The notes below the pieces were generated by a model. The model saw nothing but the letters and a program-made list of their open reading frames with translations, was not told the origin of the DNA and ran no database searches. Below are positions 1-12,805 of a stretch of DNA of 64,000 bases, in pieces (the stretch's first letter is position 1; each line of letters opens with the position of its first letter). The stretch comes from Chlorops oryzae. Taxonomy: Eukaryota > Arthropoda > Insecta > Diptera > Chloropidae. The position numbers and the translations under genes were made by a program. The stretch covers positions 39,308,698-39,372,697 of the forward strand of contig CM035806.1 of NCBI GenBank assembly GCA_020466095.1, given 5' to 3'.

Positions 1-905
1 TTTTTTCCTCCTTGGTTTTTCGTTCTTCCATTTTCCTTTTTGTTGCTTTGTTTTTCCCACTTGTTTCTGTCTTCTTCCTTTCTATTTCCATTTCCATTTC
101 CTTCTTCCTTCTTATTCCTTCTTCTTCCTTCTTCTTCCTTCTTCTTCCTTCTTCTTCCTTCTTCTTCCTTCTTCTTCCTTCTTCTTCCTTCTTCTTCCTT
201 ATTCTTCCTTTTTTCTTTCTTCTTCTTTCTTATTCTTCCTTCTTCTTCCTTTTTTCCTTCTTCTTCCTTCTTCTTCCTTATTCTTCCTTTTTTCTTTCTT
301 CTTCTTTCTTATTCTTCCTTCTTCTTCCTTTTTTCCTTCTTCTTCCTTCTTCTTCCTTCTTCTTCCTTTTTTTTCCTTCTTCCTTCTTCTTCCTTTTTTC
401 TTTCTTCTTCCTTCTTCTTCCTTCTTCTTCTCTTCTTCTTCCTTCTTCTTCCTTCTTCTTCCTTCTTCTTCCTTCTTCTTCCTTCTTCTTCCTTCTTCTT
501 CCTTCTTCTTCCTTCTTCTTCCTTCTTCTTCCTTCTTCTTCTTCTTCTTTCTTCCTTCTTCTTCCTTCTTTCTTTCCTTTCTTTTCTTCCTTCTTCTTTT
601 CTTCCTTCTTCTTTTCTCTTCTTCCTTTCTTCTTCTTTTTTTCTTTCTTCTTTTTTCTTTTTTTCATTTTTCATTTTTCGTCTTCCTTCTTCTTTTTTCT
701 TCTTCTTTCCTTTTTCTTCTTCTTTCCTTTTTCTTCTTTTCTTTCCTTATGTTTTCCTTCTTTCATCTCTCGTCTTTCTTCTTTTTTCTTCCTTTCTTCA
801 TCCGTTTCCCTTTTTCATCCTTCTTCATTTTTCCTATTCTTTATTTGTGCTTCTTTCTTTTTTCTCTTTTTCCTTCTCCTCTTCTCTTCCTTTGTGCCTT
901 TTTCA
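1..905. repeat. Long pyrimidine-only satellite (10-bp period CTTCTTCCTT)
   Basis: The plus strand is almost pure C/T for about 900 bases. Long stretches (about 120-200 and 430-540) repeat the 10-base unit CTTCTTCCTT, with drifted variants between them. The open frames through it (poly Ser/Phe/Leu, or Lys/Glu on the other strand) are products of the composition, not genes. Mirror-symmetric polypurine-polypyrimidine DNA of this kind can form triplex (H-DNA). The array probably continues to the left of the window. Confidence 0.95.
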
Positions 906-954
906 ATTGGCAATAAATGAATTTGGGTAACTTCCGTACGGATAGTCAAAATAT

Positions 955-1031
955 AATGCGTTAACATTTTCGGGACGCTGGATATATCGAAGTCGGGCTT
1001 GACCGACTTTAGCTTTCTTACTTGTTTGTTT
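955..1031 (+). mobile_element. 3' end fragment of a DINE-1/Helentron-like element
   Basis: The stretch GGGACGCTGG, then a short hairpin (AAGTCGGGCTTGACCGACTT), then CTTTCTTACTTG matches the 3' end of the full element at 14,551-15,560. Only the last 75 or so bases are present. The hairpin followed by a short tail is the usual end of Helitron-type elements. The surrounding 906-1,377 contains nothing else I can identify. Confidence 0.7.
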
Positions 1032-1377
1032 TGAAATACGATAGGAGATTTCTTGCACTTTTAGTCAATACCTTATAGAATCGAGTAATATATTGAGTCA
1101 TAACTTCCTTGTGAATTTGAAGTCGAATTCGAAGAGCCTAGAATGGAAGCCCTTCATTCGAGAACAAATTCATTCGGGGAATAAATATACCTGATAAAAA
1201 TTTTAAAGTAGGTACTCGAAGAGTCGATAGATCCAGTGCCGTCTTTACGCGCTGGGGGCCCCGAGCGGACAAACGAGTCTCGGCAAAAAAATTGAGATAT
1301 AATCTTGCTTTATTTGATTCATGTATGTGGTAGGGATGTAAAAATACTGGTCGAATCAATTAACTAAATAACTAGGC

Positions 1378-1456
1378 TTCATAAATTTCAATATGTTCAG
1401 AGAAGACTCCTATGAAATTCATAAAGGTCTTCTCTGAACATATTGAAATTTATGAA
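1378..1456. repeat. Perfect 30-bp inverted repeat (hairpin) with 19-nt loop
   Basis: Arm 1378-1407 (TTCATAAATTTCAATATGTT...) is exactly complementary to arm 1427-1456, with a 19-nt spacer between them. No coding frame crosses it. It could be a recent tiny foldback insertion, or a hairpin transcript precursor. Confidence 0.85.
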
Positions 1457-1687
1457 ACTGCTGTTTTTGTTTGAAGTCACTATATTGGTTGGGGAGGGGG
1501 ACCCCACACACTTTAGGGCCAGGGGCCCCGCACAGGCTAAAGACGGCTCTGGATAGATCGGCACATGAATGATTTTGTAATCGATTTTGGCCCATTTCCG
1601 TGCGAGCCTTCTTCGGATAGAACTGGATCAACGCTTTTTCACCCCTTGTACCTATGTATGTACAATGTAAGTACATACACATGTATA

Positions 1688-1973
1688 CAGTGGACCCCCG
1701 GCAATCCGGCCTTTGCCTTATCCAGCACACCCTGTAATACGACATGACCATTATTGAGGCGGTGTCATGGAAATCAGCTCGATATTGAAAAATGTCGAAA
1801 TTTTGAGGTACTTCAGGGAATAACAAATTATAGAATCGTATCAATGGACATGTAATTGTCGGCTAACATAGTAATTTTTTGTAAAACAAAATTCCGGACT
1901 ATATGGGGCTCAAATTCAATAGTTCGATACCGCCCTCCAAAGTGTTTGTCGGAGTACCGGGGGGGGTCCACTG
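1688..1973. mobile_element. pogo/Tigger-like MITE flanked by TA
   Basis: The 286-bp element begins CAGTGGACCCCCGG and ends with the near-complement CCGGGGGGGTCCACTG. It is flanked on both sides by TA (1686-1687 and 1974-1975). CAG termini with a TA target duplication are typical of the pogo/Tigger group of Tc1-mariner elements. There is no transposase frame inside, so it is non-autonomous. Confidence 0.75.
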
Positions 1974-4900
1974 TATTGAGAATATTTTTCGAAAGAAGAA
2001 TTTTCAATGGGCCCAACATTTGAGCTCACTGCCAACAACAAAGTGCCTTTGTTGGAAGGAGTTGTCTTAATTGCAAATCAAAATATTTATGTCATGTCAT
2101 TCTTTCACGAAAGGACAACAACGATTTACAGCCAAAGTGAAGGCAGCAGCATCGAAACCTTGAAAAACCAAAAAAAAAAAAAAAAGGTGTGAACCGTCGA
2201 CAAAAGTTAAATGTGCCCGCAACATGAGTGCTCATTCAAGAGCAAGACGACAGTGACACGGAAATAATCTTGAAAATCCAAATGCACAAATGCAAAGGAT
2301 AAAGGATAAAGAGCTACAACAAATGCGGGCAAAGCTGGAACACCTATATACGGACGTACCACTTGAGAAATGAAAACCAAGAAGAGAATGCAAATGGGTA
2401 GGACGAAATTCGAATGGAAGGGGTTGCTGGCATTTGTCTTTGACTTTCGAGTACTTTTCGGCTGCCTTCGCGATCGAAGGCAAAAAGGATTTCACTCTTG
2501 AGCAAGCCGAAAGGATGAAACGAAGGAAGAAGCGAAAGATTAATGTCCGAAAAATGGTAATTTGTATGCATTGCGACAACAGCTACAACAACGTCTCCGT
2601 CAAGCTGCACTCCTGCTGGAATGCTTAGAGGAGCAAAAAAGGACGTAGAGCAATCCTTGCCTTCGCGTCTTCCGTTTGGCCTGGCGCTGACACATGCAAA
2701 AGTCGAAATAAAGTTGTAATCTCTTTAATTGTCCCACTTATGTTAATGAATTCACAATGCGGCGTTGTTGCTGCCGCTGCCGCTGCTGCTGCTGCTGTTG
2801 CTGTTGCGCATGCGCATGCGCATTGTTGCCGTGCAACAAACCCTCGATTGGGATAGTCCCACAATTTACAACACTTTTTCGAGAGCTCGCGTTTTCTTCT
2901 ATTTTTTTTTTGTTTTTATTTTTTTTTTTTTGTGATTGTCATTGTCATTCTGACTCGCTCGTATTTATGCATAATTTATTTGGCTAAAGGATTGTCACAC
3001 CTTTTGCGTGGCATTGTTTCCATCGTCGAACGGAACATCGGGGAAGGAAGGTTCGGTCGGGACGAGACGGGACGGGACGGCTTCGGAGCTCGGTACAAAA
3101 CGATGCATTTTGTTTTGTAAATATTGCGTTCGTTATTAATGACTTCGCGATGAAGTGGCAGCGAGAGAGAAAGAGAGCGAATAGTGCGTGCTCGGGCCTC
3201 CGGAAAAGGACATTTCAAAGGGATTTGCATACCTCCGCGTCCTCTTCGGACGAAAAATGTATGCGTAATATTTTCAAATATTTTTGATTTCTTTTGGGAA
3301 TTCCTCTAATTTCCTTCGATTTGCATACGCTTCTCATTTGTCATTTTGTGTTGAAAAATATTCTCACTTTTCCATATTCCGATTCCATCCTCGTTCTATT
3401 TTTCCGTTGCCCGACACGAGAGATACGATCGAATCGGAAAGCTGATATCGCGCCAGTCTCTCAGTCGCTCACTCAGTCGCAGCTCTTTCGTTGGATAAGG
3501 AAATTAATGAGTTCTTAATCTTTCTCGTTATGCTATTTTAATTCAATTCCAACGAATTTCCTTTTCGAATTTACATATTTTTCCCTTGAAACATCATAAA
3601 TCCTTTTGACATAACTGAAGATTATTAATATTAGGTGTGATCAAATGATGCTCTTTCTTGGCATGTGAGATTTTTTTTTTTTTTTTTGTATATTTTCGGA
3701 ATTTAAAAACGGATGATTTTTCTGATCGGTGAGATTAACCAGAAATATTCGATTAAGGACAAAAAGTTGTTGATCCTTTTGAAGAGTCAATTTGGCATGA
3801 AGCCAAAAATAACTTCCAACAATTTATCTATTGCCTTTATTAATTCGGGTTTTAATTGAATTGTGACACTTTTTTTGGTGTCATCGAATGTAAACCAAAT
3901 TTTGACTGCAATTCCTGAAAGTACTAGATAAATGTAGTCAAATTTTATATTTGGTTTCACTGGATTGTCTACAGGTCAATTTTGAATCGATCTCGAAAGG
4001 TATGGCCGAGAATTAAGTTGCGCATTTTACTTATGGCTATATCTCGTAAACCGTTCAATATATTAATTTAGTTTTCGATACACACAAAAAAATAAAATGT
4101 AATGCTAATAATTTTATACTTTGTCCCAACAATTTTATTGGTTAAAAATCGTTCTCAACAATTTAAATTGTTCTAAGAAAAAAATGTATGTTCTTTAAAC
4201 AACAAACAAATTCTTCGCATGACCACAGAAACTGAAAATTAATTCTTGATGCAACAATTTTTTGCAACAACATTTTCTCAACAATGTAAAGTTCTTGAGA
4301 AGCTTTTTTGAGTGTATAGAGAAAAAAAAAAAAAAACTGTAGCAAAAGTTGACCCGAAAAAATTCAACCTAGTTGCAAATATCTCAAAAATTAAACAATT
4401 TTTCCACCTCTCTCGGCATTTTTGTCTCATAGCTCCCGATCCGGGATGAAATTAATGAAATCTCGTTTTATTAGAATGAAGAAAAAATTAAACTAAACAG
4501 CGTTCAAGCAAGCCAAGCGCTCCTTAATACCGTTTTCTTACTATTCTCCATAATGTTCCATTAGATATCTTAATAATAAGGAGTACGCCTCCAACGTGGA
4601 ATCTCATTATATACATAGCTCGTAAAAAAAAAGGATTTAAGGGTATTGAGTTTCTCCACAAACCTCATCCACAACAATTCTGGCTAGCGATGACAAAAGC
4701 TAATCAAAAAAAGTCAATAAAGTTGCAGGCAGGATCGCCTATTCATAAAACTAACTGGTTCTTCTGTAGAAAGAAATAGAGAGTAAGAGTGAGAGTGCGA
4801 GTAAGAGTGAGAGTGAGAGTGAGTAATCACGCCCATTTCTCTCCGCTAATGGCTCAGTTGTGTAAATTATAGTCATGCCTATCAACGCATCGGAACTGTC

Positions 4901-5960
4901 AGCACAATGCCACAAAAACATATCCTTAACAAGCAAGCAAGCGAAAAAATGAATTTAAAACGAAAAGTCCTTCAACTCAAACGCCATAAGGACACTCCAT
5001 TAGGCCACTCAGAACTCGAAATTGATGCGATCGCCGTCATCGTCAGTTGCGGCAATTTTGACACACGCCGTACACCCGTCCGAAAGCAATTCCCCGAATC
5101 GAGTTCAATATCCCGAAAATCCTTTGCGGCGCGCTCCGCTCCGCTCCTCTCCGCTCGCCTACGCAATGTGCCATTAAAGCAGCTAATCTATTTTCGTTTC
5201 ATTTCGTTTCGTTTCGATTCTATTTCGTCCCTTCGTCCTGCCGTTTCGGTAGTCGAGCAGAAAAGTGCGTAATTTGAAGTGAAAATATATTAAGAAAATC
5301 GAAAATTACGGACAGCAACAATTTTCAGTTGCTGCAGCAAAGGGGGAAAGAGTGTTAAATTGTTGTATTTATTATGCTTGAAAATTATGTAACGCACTTT
5401 TGTGACAGCTGCGCCGCGCCGGCGCATGCCGAAATTTGTATGGCTTTTCGAAAATTCCATTCCATTTTCCCCTCCCACCCTCTTAATGGAACATAGGATG
5501 GCATTGCACACGGACTGAGCGTCTGGATCGCGCAGATCACCTTGTACTGATATGATCGTGGTTTTCCGATAAACGCGACCCACCACCACCGCCATCTGTA
5601 GTGCCAGCACCATTGCCACCTACCCTTTCGCTATCAGTTTCTGCGGTCAGTGGATTTTGTCGCGTGGTCCGAAAGGATATGCCATTCCACGAAAATTTGC
5701 ATATCAACCCCTCGGCTTTGCAATTGCGAGATTCAATCGCTCTTCGACGACATCAAATTAGAAGAGCAACGGCACAACACAAATGAGCAGCTGCGCCGAA
5801 GTGCAACACAATGCACCCACTTCTGTCCGAAAATAGATCCTGCTGAAATAGATCCGGCGATGATGTCATCTGGCACGCGCTATGCGGGTGAACTATTTAT
5901 AAATTCGAAGAGCCGAAGAATATTGAGCAGGCTCGAATTGAGGCTCAAATAGGTAGGTCA
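1974..5960. other. Intergenic stretch with no gene assigned
   Basis: There are short open frames in both directions but none I recognise. A mildly protein-like patch at 2007-2190 stops in a poly-A run, and the frames after it (to about 2,630) are broken. A GC-richer, promoter-like zone with repeated GCTCC and TTTCG words lies at 5,100-5,280. It also holds short GA-type tracts (4,780-4,823). Confidence 0.5.
2758..2822. repeat. GCTGCC/GCTGTT triplet repeat and (GCGCAT)n
   Basis: An imperfect GCTGCCGCTGCT triplet run is followed by three copies of an alternating purine-pyrimidine word (GCGCATGCGCATGCGCA). The second part is self-complementary and of the sort that adopts Z-DNA. The poly-Cys and poly-Ala frames across it are artefacts of the repeat. 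Confidence 0.8.
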
Positions 5961-7459
5961 CGATTCTAGTGTGAGACGCTCACGACAGATACCTAGGTGT
6001 TATTTTCAAAAATTAAACGGATTCGTCATTTCTGGTGATTTTACACTTCTTAAAGTTTGGTTTTTTAAGCTTCCCAGTCCGGTCCGATGAAAGCCCAGAA
6101 AGCGAAAATATTTTTATATTTAGGATAAAATCCTCTATATACATAGGTACCTATCATATGTACTATATATGTCACTACTCATAGATTTTCGGCGGGAATA
6201 TTGCAGTTGAACTATGATATGTCTACTCAGGAGCACGTGTTCAAAATAATTTACATGGAATAACACAATTGCAATTTTCTAACAAACTTAGTCCTTGGTA
6301 AAACTTCACACATATTTACAAAATCGGTCTTAATAGCAAAATATTACATTGTTTTAAGATTAGGAATACTTAAAACAAAAAATAATCAAATCTATCGTAC
6401 TCTTTTTAGCACTACACGTTAACCACGTTCTTTCTTAACTACAGCAAAAACTTTCCACGTCAACCAACATCTGCCATAATCAAACAAATATTCATTTTTA
6501 AAAGAACAATTTATGGATGTAAGAAAAATGTCGATGGAAGAATATTCGATTATGATTTACAAAATATGACAAAATGGAGGAGTTTTGTATGGTTCACGTC
6601 AATTTTCTGGTCCTATATCCTATATGTTTCAAAAAATAAAGACAAAGCTTCAACCAAATCATATACACGAGAAATGCCTGAAAACATTTCTATCACAAAT
6701 TTAGCACATAAGCGTTCAAAAAGATACTGCATTTCGTATAATTATACACAAATCGGCAACATGCTCGCAGGTCAAAATGACGAGAGAAAAACTTATTCTA
6801 GTACCAAGTCGATAAAATGCCATTTGATGTAAAAGACTGAAAAACTAGTAGAAAATAGAGCTCAAGAATCTCAGAATCAAGATGACATATAAATAGTTAT
6901 TTTTGGTACCTATACTATGTACATTATACTGTTTTTGATCAAAGTTTAGCATAAATGTAATTCTAATGTTACAATCTTGTAATCCCTAGCAAAAAGCTAC
7001 GTGCTTCAAATATTCTATTACAGAAAAAAACATTTGATGAGCAATAAGCAAAACTTAGTATGCGGTAATGCATCATTTAATAAAGTTTCAATTATGAACT
7101 TTTCAAGCAATATAAAAAACCGAGCGACGCCGTGTTTCTTTGATAATTTTCTCGCAAGTGGCATCATAGTGCCACCATACAATACTACAAGCGACACTTC
7201 CCAAAATCACTAAGACGGGTGAGGGGAGCTTGTATAAACCGACTTTGCCCATTCACAATCTGACTTTGCCCACAGTTAACACATTCACATAAAATAAACT
7301 GACTTTCACCACGATTTGTGTACAGATGAACTCACACATCGACATTACAATCTGACTTTCAACACAGCAGAGCTCAATGCTTATTACCCTCTAGGAAGCG
7401 TGAGTTATATTGCCCGGATGCAACTAGTACTTTCACCAAAACTAAAGAACTAGTGCAAA
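5961..7459. other. AT-rich intergenic stretch
   Basis: I see no gene here. At 7,230-7,370 there are several degenerate copies of a CTGACTTTGCCCAC-like word, a weak short tandem array. The rest is AT-rich, with many stops in all frames. Confidence 0.5.
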
Positions 7460-7953
7460 GGGGGGTAGAGCTTCGTATAAAGCTCCGACAAGTATTGCAT
7501 GGAAAAATGGTTTTTTCAGTGTCAGTAATAAGAGTTGCCATTATATAGTTGTTGAAAAGAGCGTTGATGCTCCGAAATCAAAAATAAAATTTATCTTTAT
7601 ATATTACAAATATTTTTGTAAATAAAACAAACACGAAAAATAATTCGGTGTCTTTTAAATATTGCGTATTGGAGGCTCAAAAAATTTTAGAAGAAAAATA
7701 ACCAAAAAACCACAAAATATGGTCAATAATCTTTCAAAGGAACTAATGTTTTACTATGCCCAATTTACCCAATTGGTTCCCAAATCACTAAAAAAGCGTT
7801 AGTTCAAGTGTACAATTAGTGATTTTTAGCCCACATGCAATGTTAATTTTGTACAGAGTAATACATAACCAGGTGTATAAAGAAGAACCAGTGCTGGTGG
7901 AATTAGAACTAGTAAAACGCTAGAGCTTAACTACTCATACTTCCTGCAGGGCT
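7460..7953 (+). mobile_element. Diverged internal fragment of the 1.25-kb TA-flanked element
   Basis: This segment is similar over much of its length to 57,820-58,197 (and, reversed, to about 42,045-42,410). Shared words include GGAAAAAT...GTAATAA, GCGTTGATGCTCCGAAATCAAAAA and TAAAGAAGAACCAGT followed by a shared TTCCTGCAGGG. The terminal inverted repeats seen in the two complete copies are absent, so this is an older, truncated relative. Confidence 0.65.
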
Positions 7954-8639
7954 GTTGAACTGTTCACCACAGCAGTCGTTGACAAAACTCTATCTTTTTC
8001 AGTCGCACTCATGTATAAAGCTTGGTCGCTTGCTGTCTTGTTGTTGGTCTAACCTAATACTTTTTGCCAATCCACTGCAATATGTCTTATCTGTCACATA
8101 GAATCAATAGAAAATAGAACAGCTATGGCAGCGAATTCTTGCTATGTATGCTTGCACTTTATTTTACAATTTCAATATTTCAATCTAACTAACTACAATT
8201 AAAATAGTTGAGAAGTTGTAAGAAACAAACAGCAGTCATCAAGGGAATAGTAATTGTTTTATTGTGAACCTGATGCCACATAATTTTTAACCTTTACAAA
8301 TGCTAGAATTCTTGACAAATTCCGTAGTGATAAAAATTATGCATTTAGTTACAAGCATTTCTTAAACAAAAAAAAAAAATTAAAAAGGTTCAGTTATACT
8401 TCACATATCGCAGTCCTGTGTTTCTTTGAAATTTTTCGAAAGTGAGTATGAATATTCCGTGATTTCCTGCTTAAGGTTTTTGTTGGTAGCTTTTTGGTGA
8501 ATTTCTCGAAAGAGTTGAATTTCCTATACCTGCCTAATGGTGAATTTCTTATTAGCGGCAGAGGCTTTGCGACGTCGACAGTTAGACCTACAGTCCTACA
8601 TGGTTCTGGGTACCTATAGTTGTATTATAGTATGTTATC

Positions 8640-8765
8640 TTATCAGTGTTGTAACAGTTCCTTTTTTTTGTACCTAGGTACAGGTACAGTTCCTTAAAAT
8701 AAAAAGGAACTAGTTCCAGGTACAGGTACACAAAATTAAAAGTAACTAGGTACAAAAAAGGTACT
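8640..8765. repeat. GGTACAGGTACA / GGAACTAGTTCC repeat cluster
   Basis: Several direct and inverted copies of short GTAC- and CTAG-centred words (CCTAGGTACAGGTACAG, GGAACTAGTTCC, CTAGGTACAAAAAAGGTAC) lie together, giving an imperfect self-complementary block. Confidence 0.6.
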
Positions 8766-8845
8766 TTTCAAAATTCACTTAGTATAATTAAACTGCAGAA
8801 TTTTGTGCCGAATTCGATATGCGCCAGACAAACGTAATCTAAGTA

Positions 8846-8977
8846 ATATGCCTGCCACACGTAGATCGAAATTGCTCAATTTCAAAAAATTTCAGAACAA
8901 ATCTGACATTTGAAATTGAGGCAATTTCAATTTTGTTCTGAAATTGCTTAATTTCGATCTACGTGTGGAAAGCATAT
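8846..8977. mobile_element. Foldback MITE, family A (copy 1)
   Basis: It starts ATATGCCTGCCACACGTAG and ends with a slightly diverged complement (CTACGTGTGGAAAGCATAT). The interior is built from GAAATTGCTCAATTTC and GAAATTGCCTCAATTTC words. It is the same family as the intact copy at 29,270-29,402. Confidence 0.8.
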
Positions 8978-9082
8978 AACGCAATTTCAGAACAAAATTC
9001 AAATTGCCTCAATTTCATATGTCAATTTTGTTCTGATATTTTCTGAAATTGTGCTTTTTCGATCTACGTGTGTCGCACGCAT
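8978..9082. mobile_element. Foldback MITE, family A (truncated copy)
   Basis: It abuts the previous copy and repeats its interior (CAATTTCAGAACAAAATTC...) and right end (CGATCTACGTGTGTCGCACG). The left terminus is missing, so this is either a partial duplication or a nested insertion. Confidence 0.65.
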
Positions 9083-9466
9083 AAAGCTAATCTTATATGT
9101 GAAAAATAATGTTTTGTAAAAAAAAAATTCAAATTCAAATTAAACATTTGATATGAAATTTTTCCGACTTCAATGATAAAACTTCGAGTTTCTCAGGTTT
9201 AATCCTATTTTTTAGATACATTATGCTCCCAAATATTTTTGGTCATAAAACTATCTTTAAAAGGAAACCAACGTAACTACAATCGGCAAAAATTTTACGG
9301 AGATATGGTCGAAGAAACTCAGACTTGAGGAAATTGCTCTTGAAGCTGGGCAATTTCTTATTTTTTAATCAAAATGCCGAAAAGTAGACTTCCTTTTTTG
9401 TTTTTTCAAAACCGCTCTTTTCGCCAAAATGCAGCCCTGTTTTCAATTAGGAGTCAACTATAATAT

Positions 9467-9790
9467 AAATCTAAGTTATAAGGAGCCCCGAGGTATCAAA
9501 ATCTGGGTTACTGTTTAAACTCATGTTATATATATAAGGAGCCCAGAGCTGTATAAAGCCTAGTTATAAGGAGCCCGGAGCTGTCAAAGTCTAGGCTATA
9601 ATTTAAGCCCATGTTATAATGAGCCCGGAGGCGCGAAAATCTAGGTTATAGCTTAAGCCCATGTTATAAAAAGCCCGGAGCTGTATAAATCTTAGTTATA
9701 GGGAGCCCCGAGCTGTCAAACCCATGTTATAAGGAGCCACGGGCTAAATCTAGGTTATAACGAAGTCCTGAAGCTAAATCTAGGTTATAA
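9467..9790 (+). repeat. Degenerate tandem repeat (GAGCCCGGAGCTGT... units)
   Basis: About eight imperfect units of roughly 30-45 bases alternate a TTATAAGGAGCCCGGAGCTG word with TCTAGGTTATAA or TTAAGCCCATGTTATAA. The units vary in length, so the array is old. It ends about 300 bases upstream of the first recognised SLP2 exon. Confidence 0.75.
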
Positions 9791-10100
9791 ATGCGCCAGA
9801 TTTTTTCTAAAAAAAAACAATTTTGCCGATCGTTAAATCCTGTTTCCTTTTTGAAACTACCCCGGAGTGGAGCACAAAATGTTAAGATATTCGAAGAATC
9901 GACTTTTTCAAGTAAGCCTCTCTTTACTTTCGTAACATAGGTGCCGGGCGACACGAGGATGCAAAGGCTCACCGCGACAGGTGCCTTGATTTGCATGAAA
10001 ATGAATTGCTGTCTGTCATGCGACGAGCGAGTCCTGCGCTGGCCTGGCTGGAGACACTATAGTATACTATATTATTTATTAAAGCTCCTTTATTTTTTAG

Positions 10101-12767
10101 CGGTTTGTACTGAATCAGATACGCCAAGATGTCATCATCCCCGTAAGAACCAAGGCATCCACGCCAATCAATACCATCATTATGTTTGTTCCTCAACAGG
10201 AGGTATTTGCTTAAAAATATAAAAAGTATATTTATATATGTATTGTCATATTTGAAGGCCTGGATTGTTGAACGTATGGGCCGCTTTCATCGAATAATGG
10301 AGCCCGGATTGAATATTCTAGTACCGGTAATTGATAAAATTAAATACGTTCAAAGTCTGAAAGAAATCGCAATAGATGTTCCGAAACAAAGCGCGATAAC
10401 CTCGGATAATGTTACCCTTAGCATAGACGGCGTGTTATATCTAAGGATCATTGATCCTTACAGAGGTAGGCGTTATCAATTCTCTCAATCCTTTTGAATA
10501 AGCGATGTATAGAATCATTTCCCGTTTCGTCATAATCAGCGTCCTATGGAGTCGAGGATCCCGAATTCGCTATAACCCAACTTGCTCAAACCACGATGCG
10601 TTCAGAACTTGGAAAAATGTCGCTGGACAAAGTATTTCGCGAAAGGGAATCGTTGAACGTTAGTATCGTTGATTCGATTAACAAAGCCAGCGAAGCTTGG
10701 GGCATTACATGCTTGAGATACGAAATCAGAGACATAAGGGTAAGCATCATATTTACATGTGTTCCAATCTCTTTGAAATGAGCATGCATTTTCGTAGATA
10801 TGAATTTAGTTTTAATTGCTCTGATGTGCTGTCAGGGATACAACGCCGTTTCCAATTTTTCCATTACTATTTAGTTTTTCGACTTCTGCTCTATATTTAT
10901 GTCCAATTTTCAGCAGTTCAACATCTGCTCTAAGTGCGAAATTTCTCTTCGCCATGCAACCCAATTATTAATCTAAAACATTCGAATCCTTATACCTATA
11001 AGACCTTTTTATTTGAGATACTTGAGTTGTTAAAAAGAAATCATCACTGCTTCTGGTTCTTTGCAACTTCAAATTTATGTTTTTACATAAAATAGCCCCT
11101 GAAGGATTTCAATTTATTGAAGAACCAAAATGCATGCTTTTCCGAATTCCATTTTACTTCTAGTTGCCAAACAGAGTGCACGAGGCGATGCAAATGCAGG
11201 TTGAAGCTGAAAGAAGAAAACGAGCAGCAATCCTGGAATCAGAAGGTGTGCGAGAAGCTGAAATAAATATCGCAGAAGGCAAACGGAAGTCGAGAATTCT
11301 AGCATCAGGTAATGCTAATCTTGTCAAAATGGGAACCCAATGACTCGTATGCATAGAGATGAGATCAGAAGAATAATTGACCTTCACATTAGGTATTTAA
11401 GCTTTATCTCGATTGACTCAAGTCCGAGATCCATTTAATTTTTATGCATACGAGCCAATGAGCTCAAATCAAAGTGAACCGAAAACAGCTCGCTCGAAGA
11501 TTTTTATTTTCCACCCATGTTGTCAAATCAGCTAAAGCGTGTCTTTAAAAGACGAAGTAAATTAAACAAGCCTTAATAATAAAAGCAGCGCCTTAGAACC
11601 ACTTTCTAGATTTTTTCCAACTTCTTTGTTTTGTGATCATCTGGAAATTGCCTTCCAATTGACAATAAGCGGCACTTATTATAGAGTGGTTCATTTAGTA
11701 TGATTTGCTATTCATATTTTCTTTTTTTATAGAAGCGGAAAGGCAAGAAAATATAAACAAAGCTAGTGGAGAAGCATCAGCGATCATGGCAATTGCAGAT
11801 GCACGAGCTCGAGGATTGCTTCTTATTGCTAAATCCTTAGAGAGTGGTGTAAGTAAATGAATTGAAAGGGTTTTCAATGAGAAAACAAAAAGAACTTAAC
11901 TTTTTTGATCTACAAATCATTTTCGACTTTACATTTTGCCACACACTTTGATTCGTTTAATTGTTTAACCGATCGTAACCCGACGTTTATCGGGGCTCTT
12001 TTATAAAGACTTGAAAAAAAAAAAAAATTAAATTCAAAAAATCTTTATACATTGAAAGAACAAATTTTAGGGAAAGGTCACCTCAAGTGGACTGTCACTT
12101 CGACTGGACCACTTGAATTTTTGCAATGTTGTGGCAGTTGAAATGTCAAACTAATATCAAAGCAAGCTTCGCTCCAAACGTCAATAGTATGTTCCCGTAC
12201 TGCCCCAAACTGCCCAATTTTTTGAAAACTGTATGAAAATTTGGCAAAATTGGGCAGTTTCCAGCAGTACGGGAACAGACCTAAAGTTTCCAGCTGAGCA
12301 CACGTGTTTTTATTTAAAAGCGAGCGCTTCAAATAAAAAGTGAAAACAATTTGCATATTATAAATACTGCTACAAATAGTGTAAAAACGACTTGTTAAAC
12401 GTAAGAAGTATATTTGGCATTGAACTTGATAGTTCAAAATCATTTGGAAATTTAAGTAGATGTTGGAATAAGTTTTGGTGGCTCACTTGAAATCGTATGA
12501 TTCACCTTGAGTGGACTATTGCTTGGACCCTCAAAATTGTTCATTCTTAATATAAATTTAGCATGTTTTTAGTGTTAAATAGTTAATTAGACTTTGGAGT
12601 TTTATGAGCTTTATTACATTTTTTTGTGATTTTTTAATAGCATTTGGGCATGTCGTCGAGCAGTGCATCAGTATCAAAGGCTTTTTTTGTGACTCGGATA
12701 GTGACATTGAATCCGATGCTCAGTTCAAAAGCCTTTGTAGTTATGTGGTTTTTTTGAACTTCCGACC

Positions 12768-12805
<38 letters not shown>

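Noticed and set aside
12..930. Two long open frames in the first kilobase (about 300 codons each)
   Set aside because: They are translations of a C/T-only tandem repeat; all plus-strand frames stay open because T/C triplets contain no stop.
2007..2628. Possible FLYWCH-like or other protein remnant
   Set aside because: Only a faint resemblance over about 40 residues; frames are broken repeatedly and no conserved Cys/His pattern is visible.
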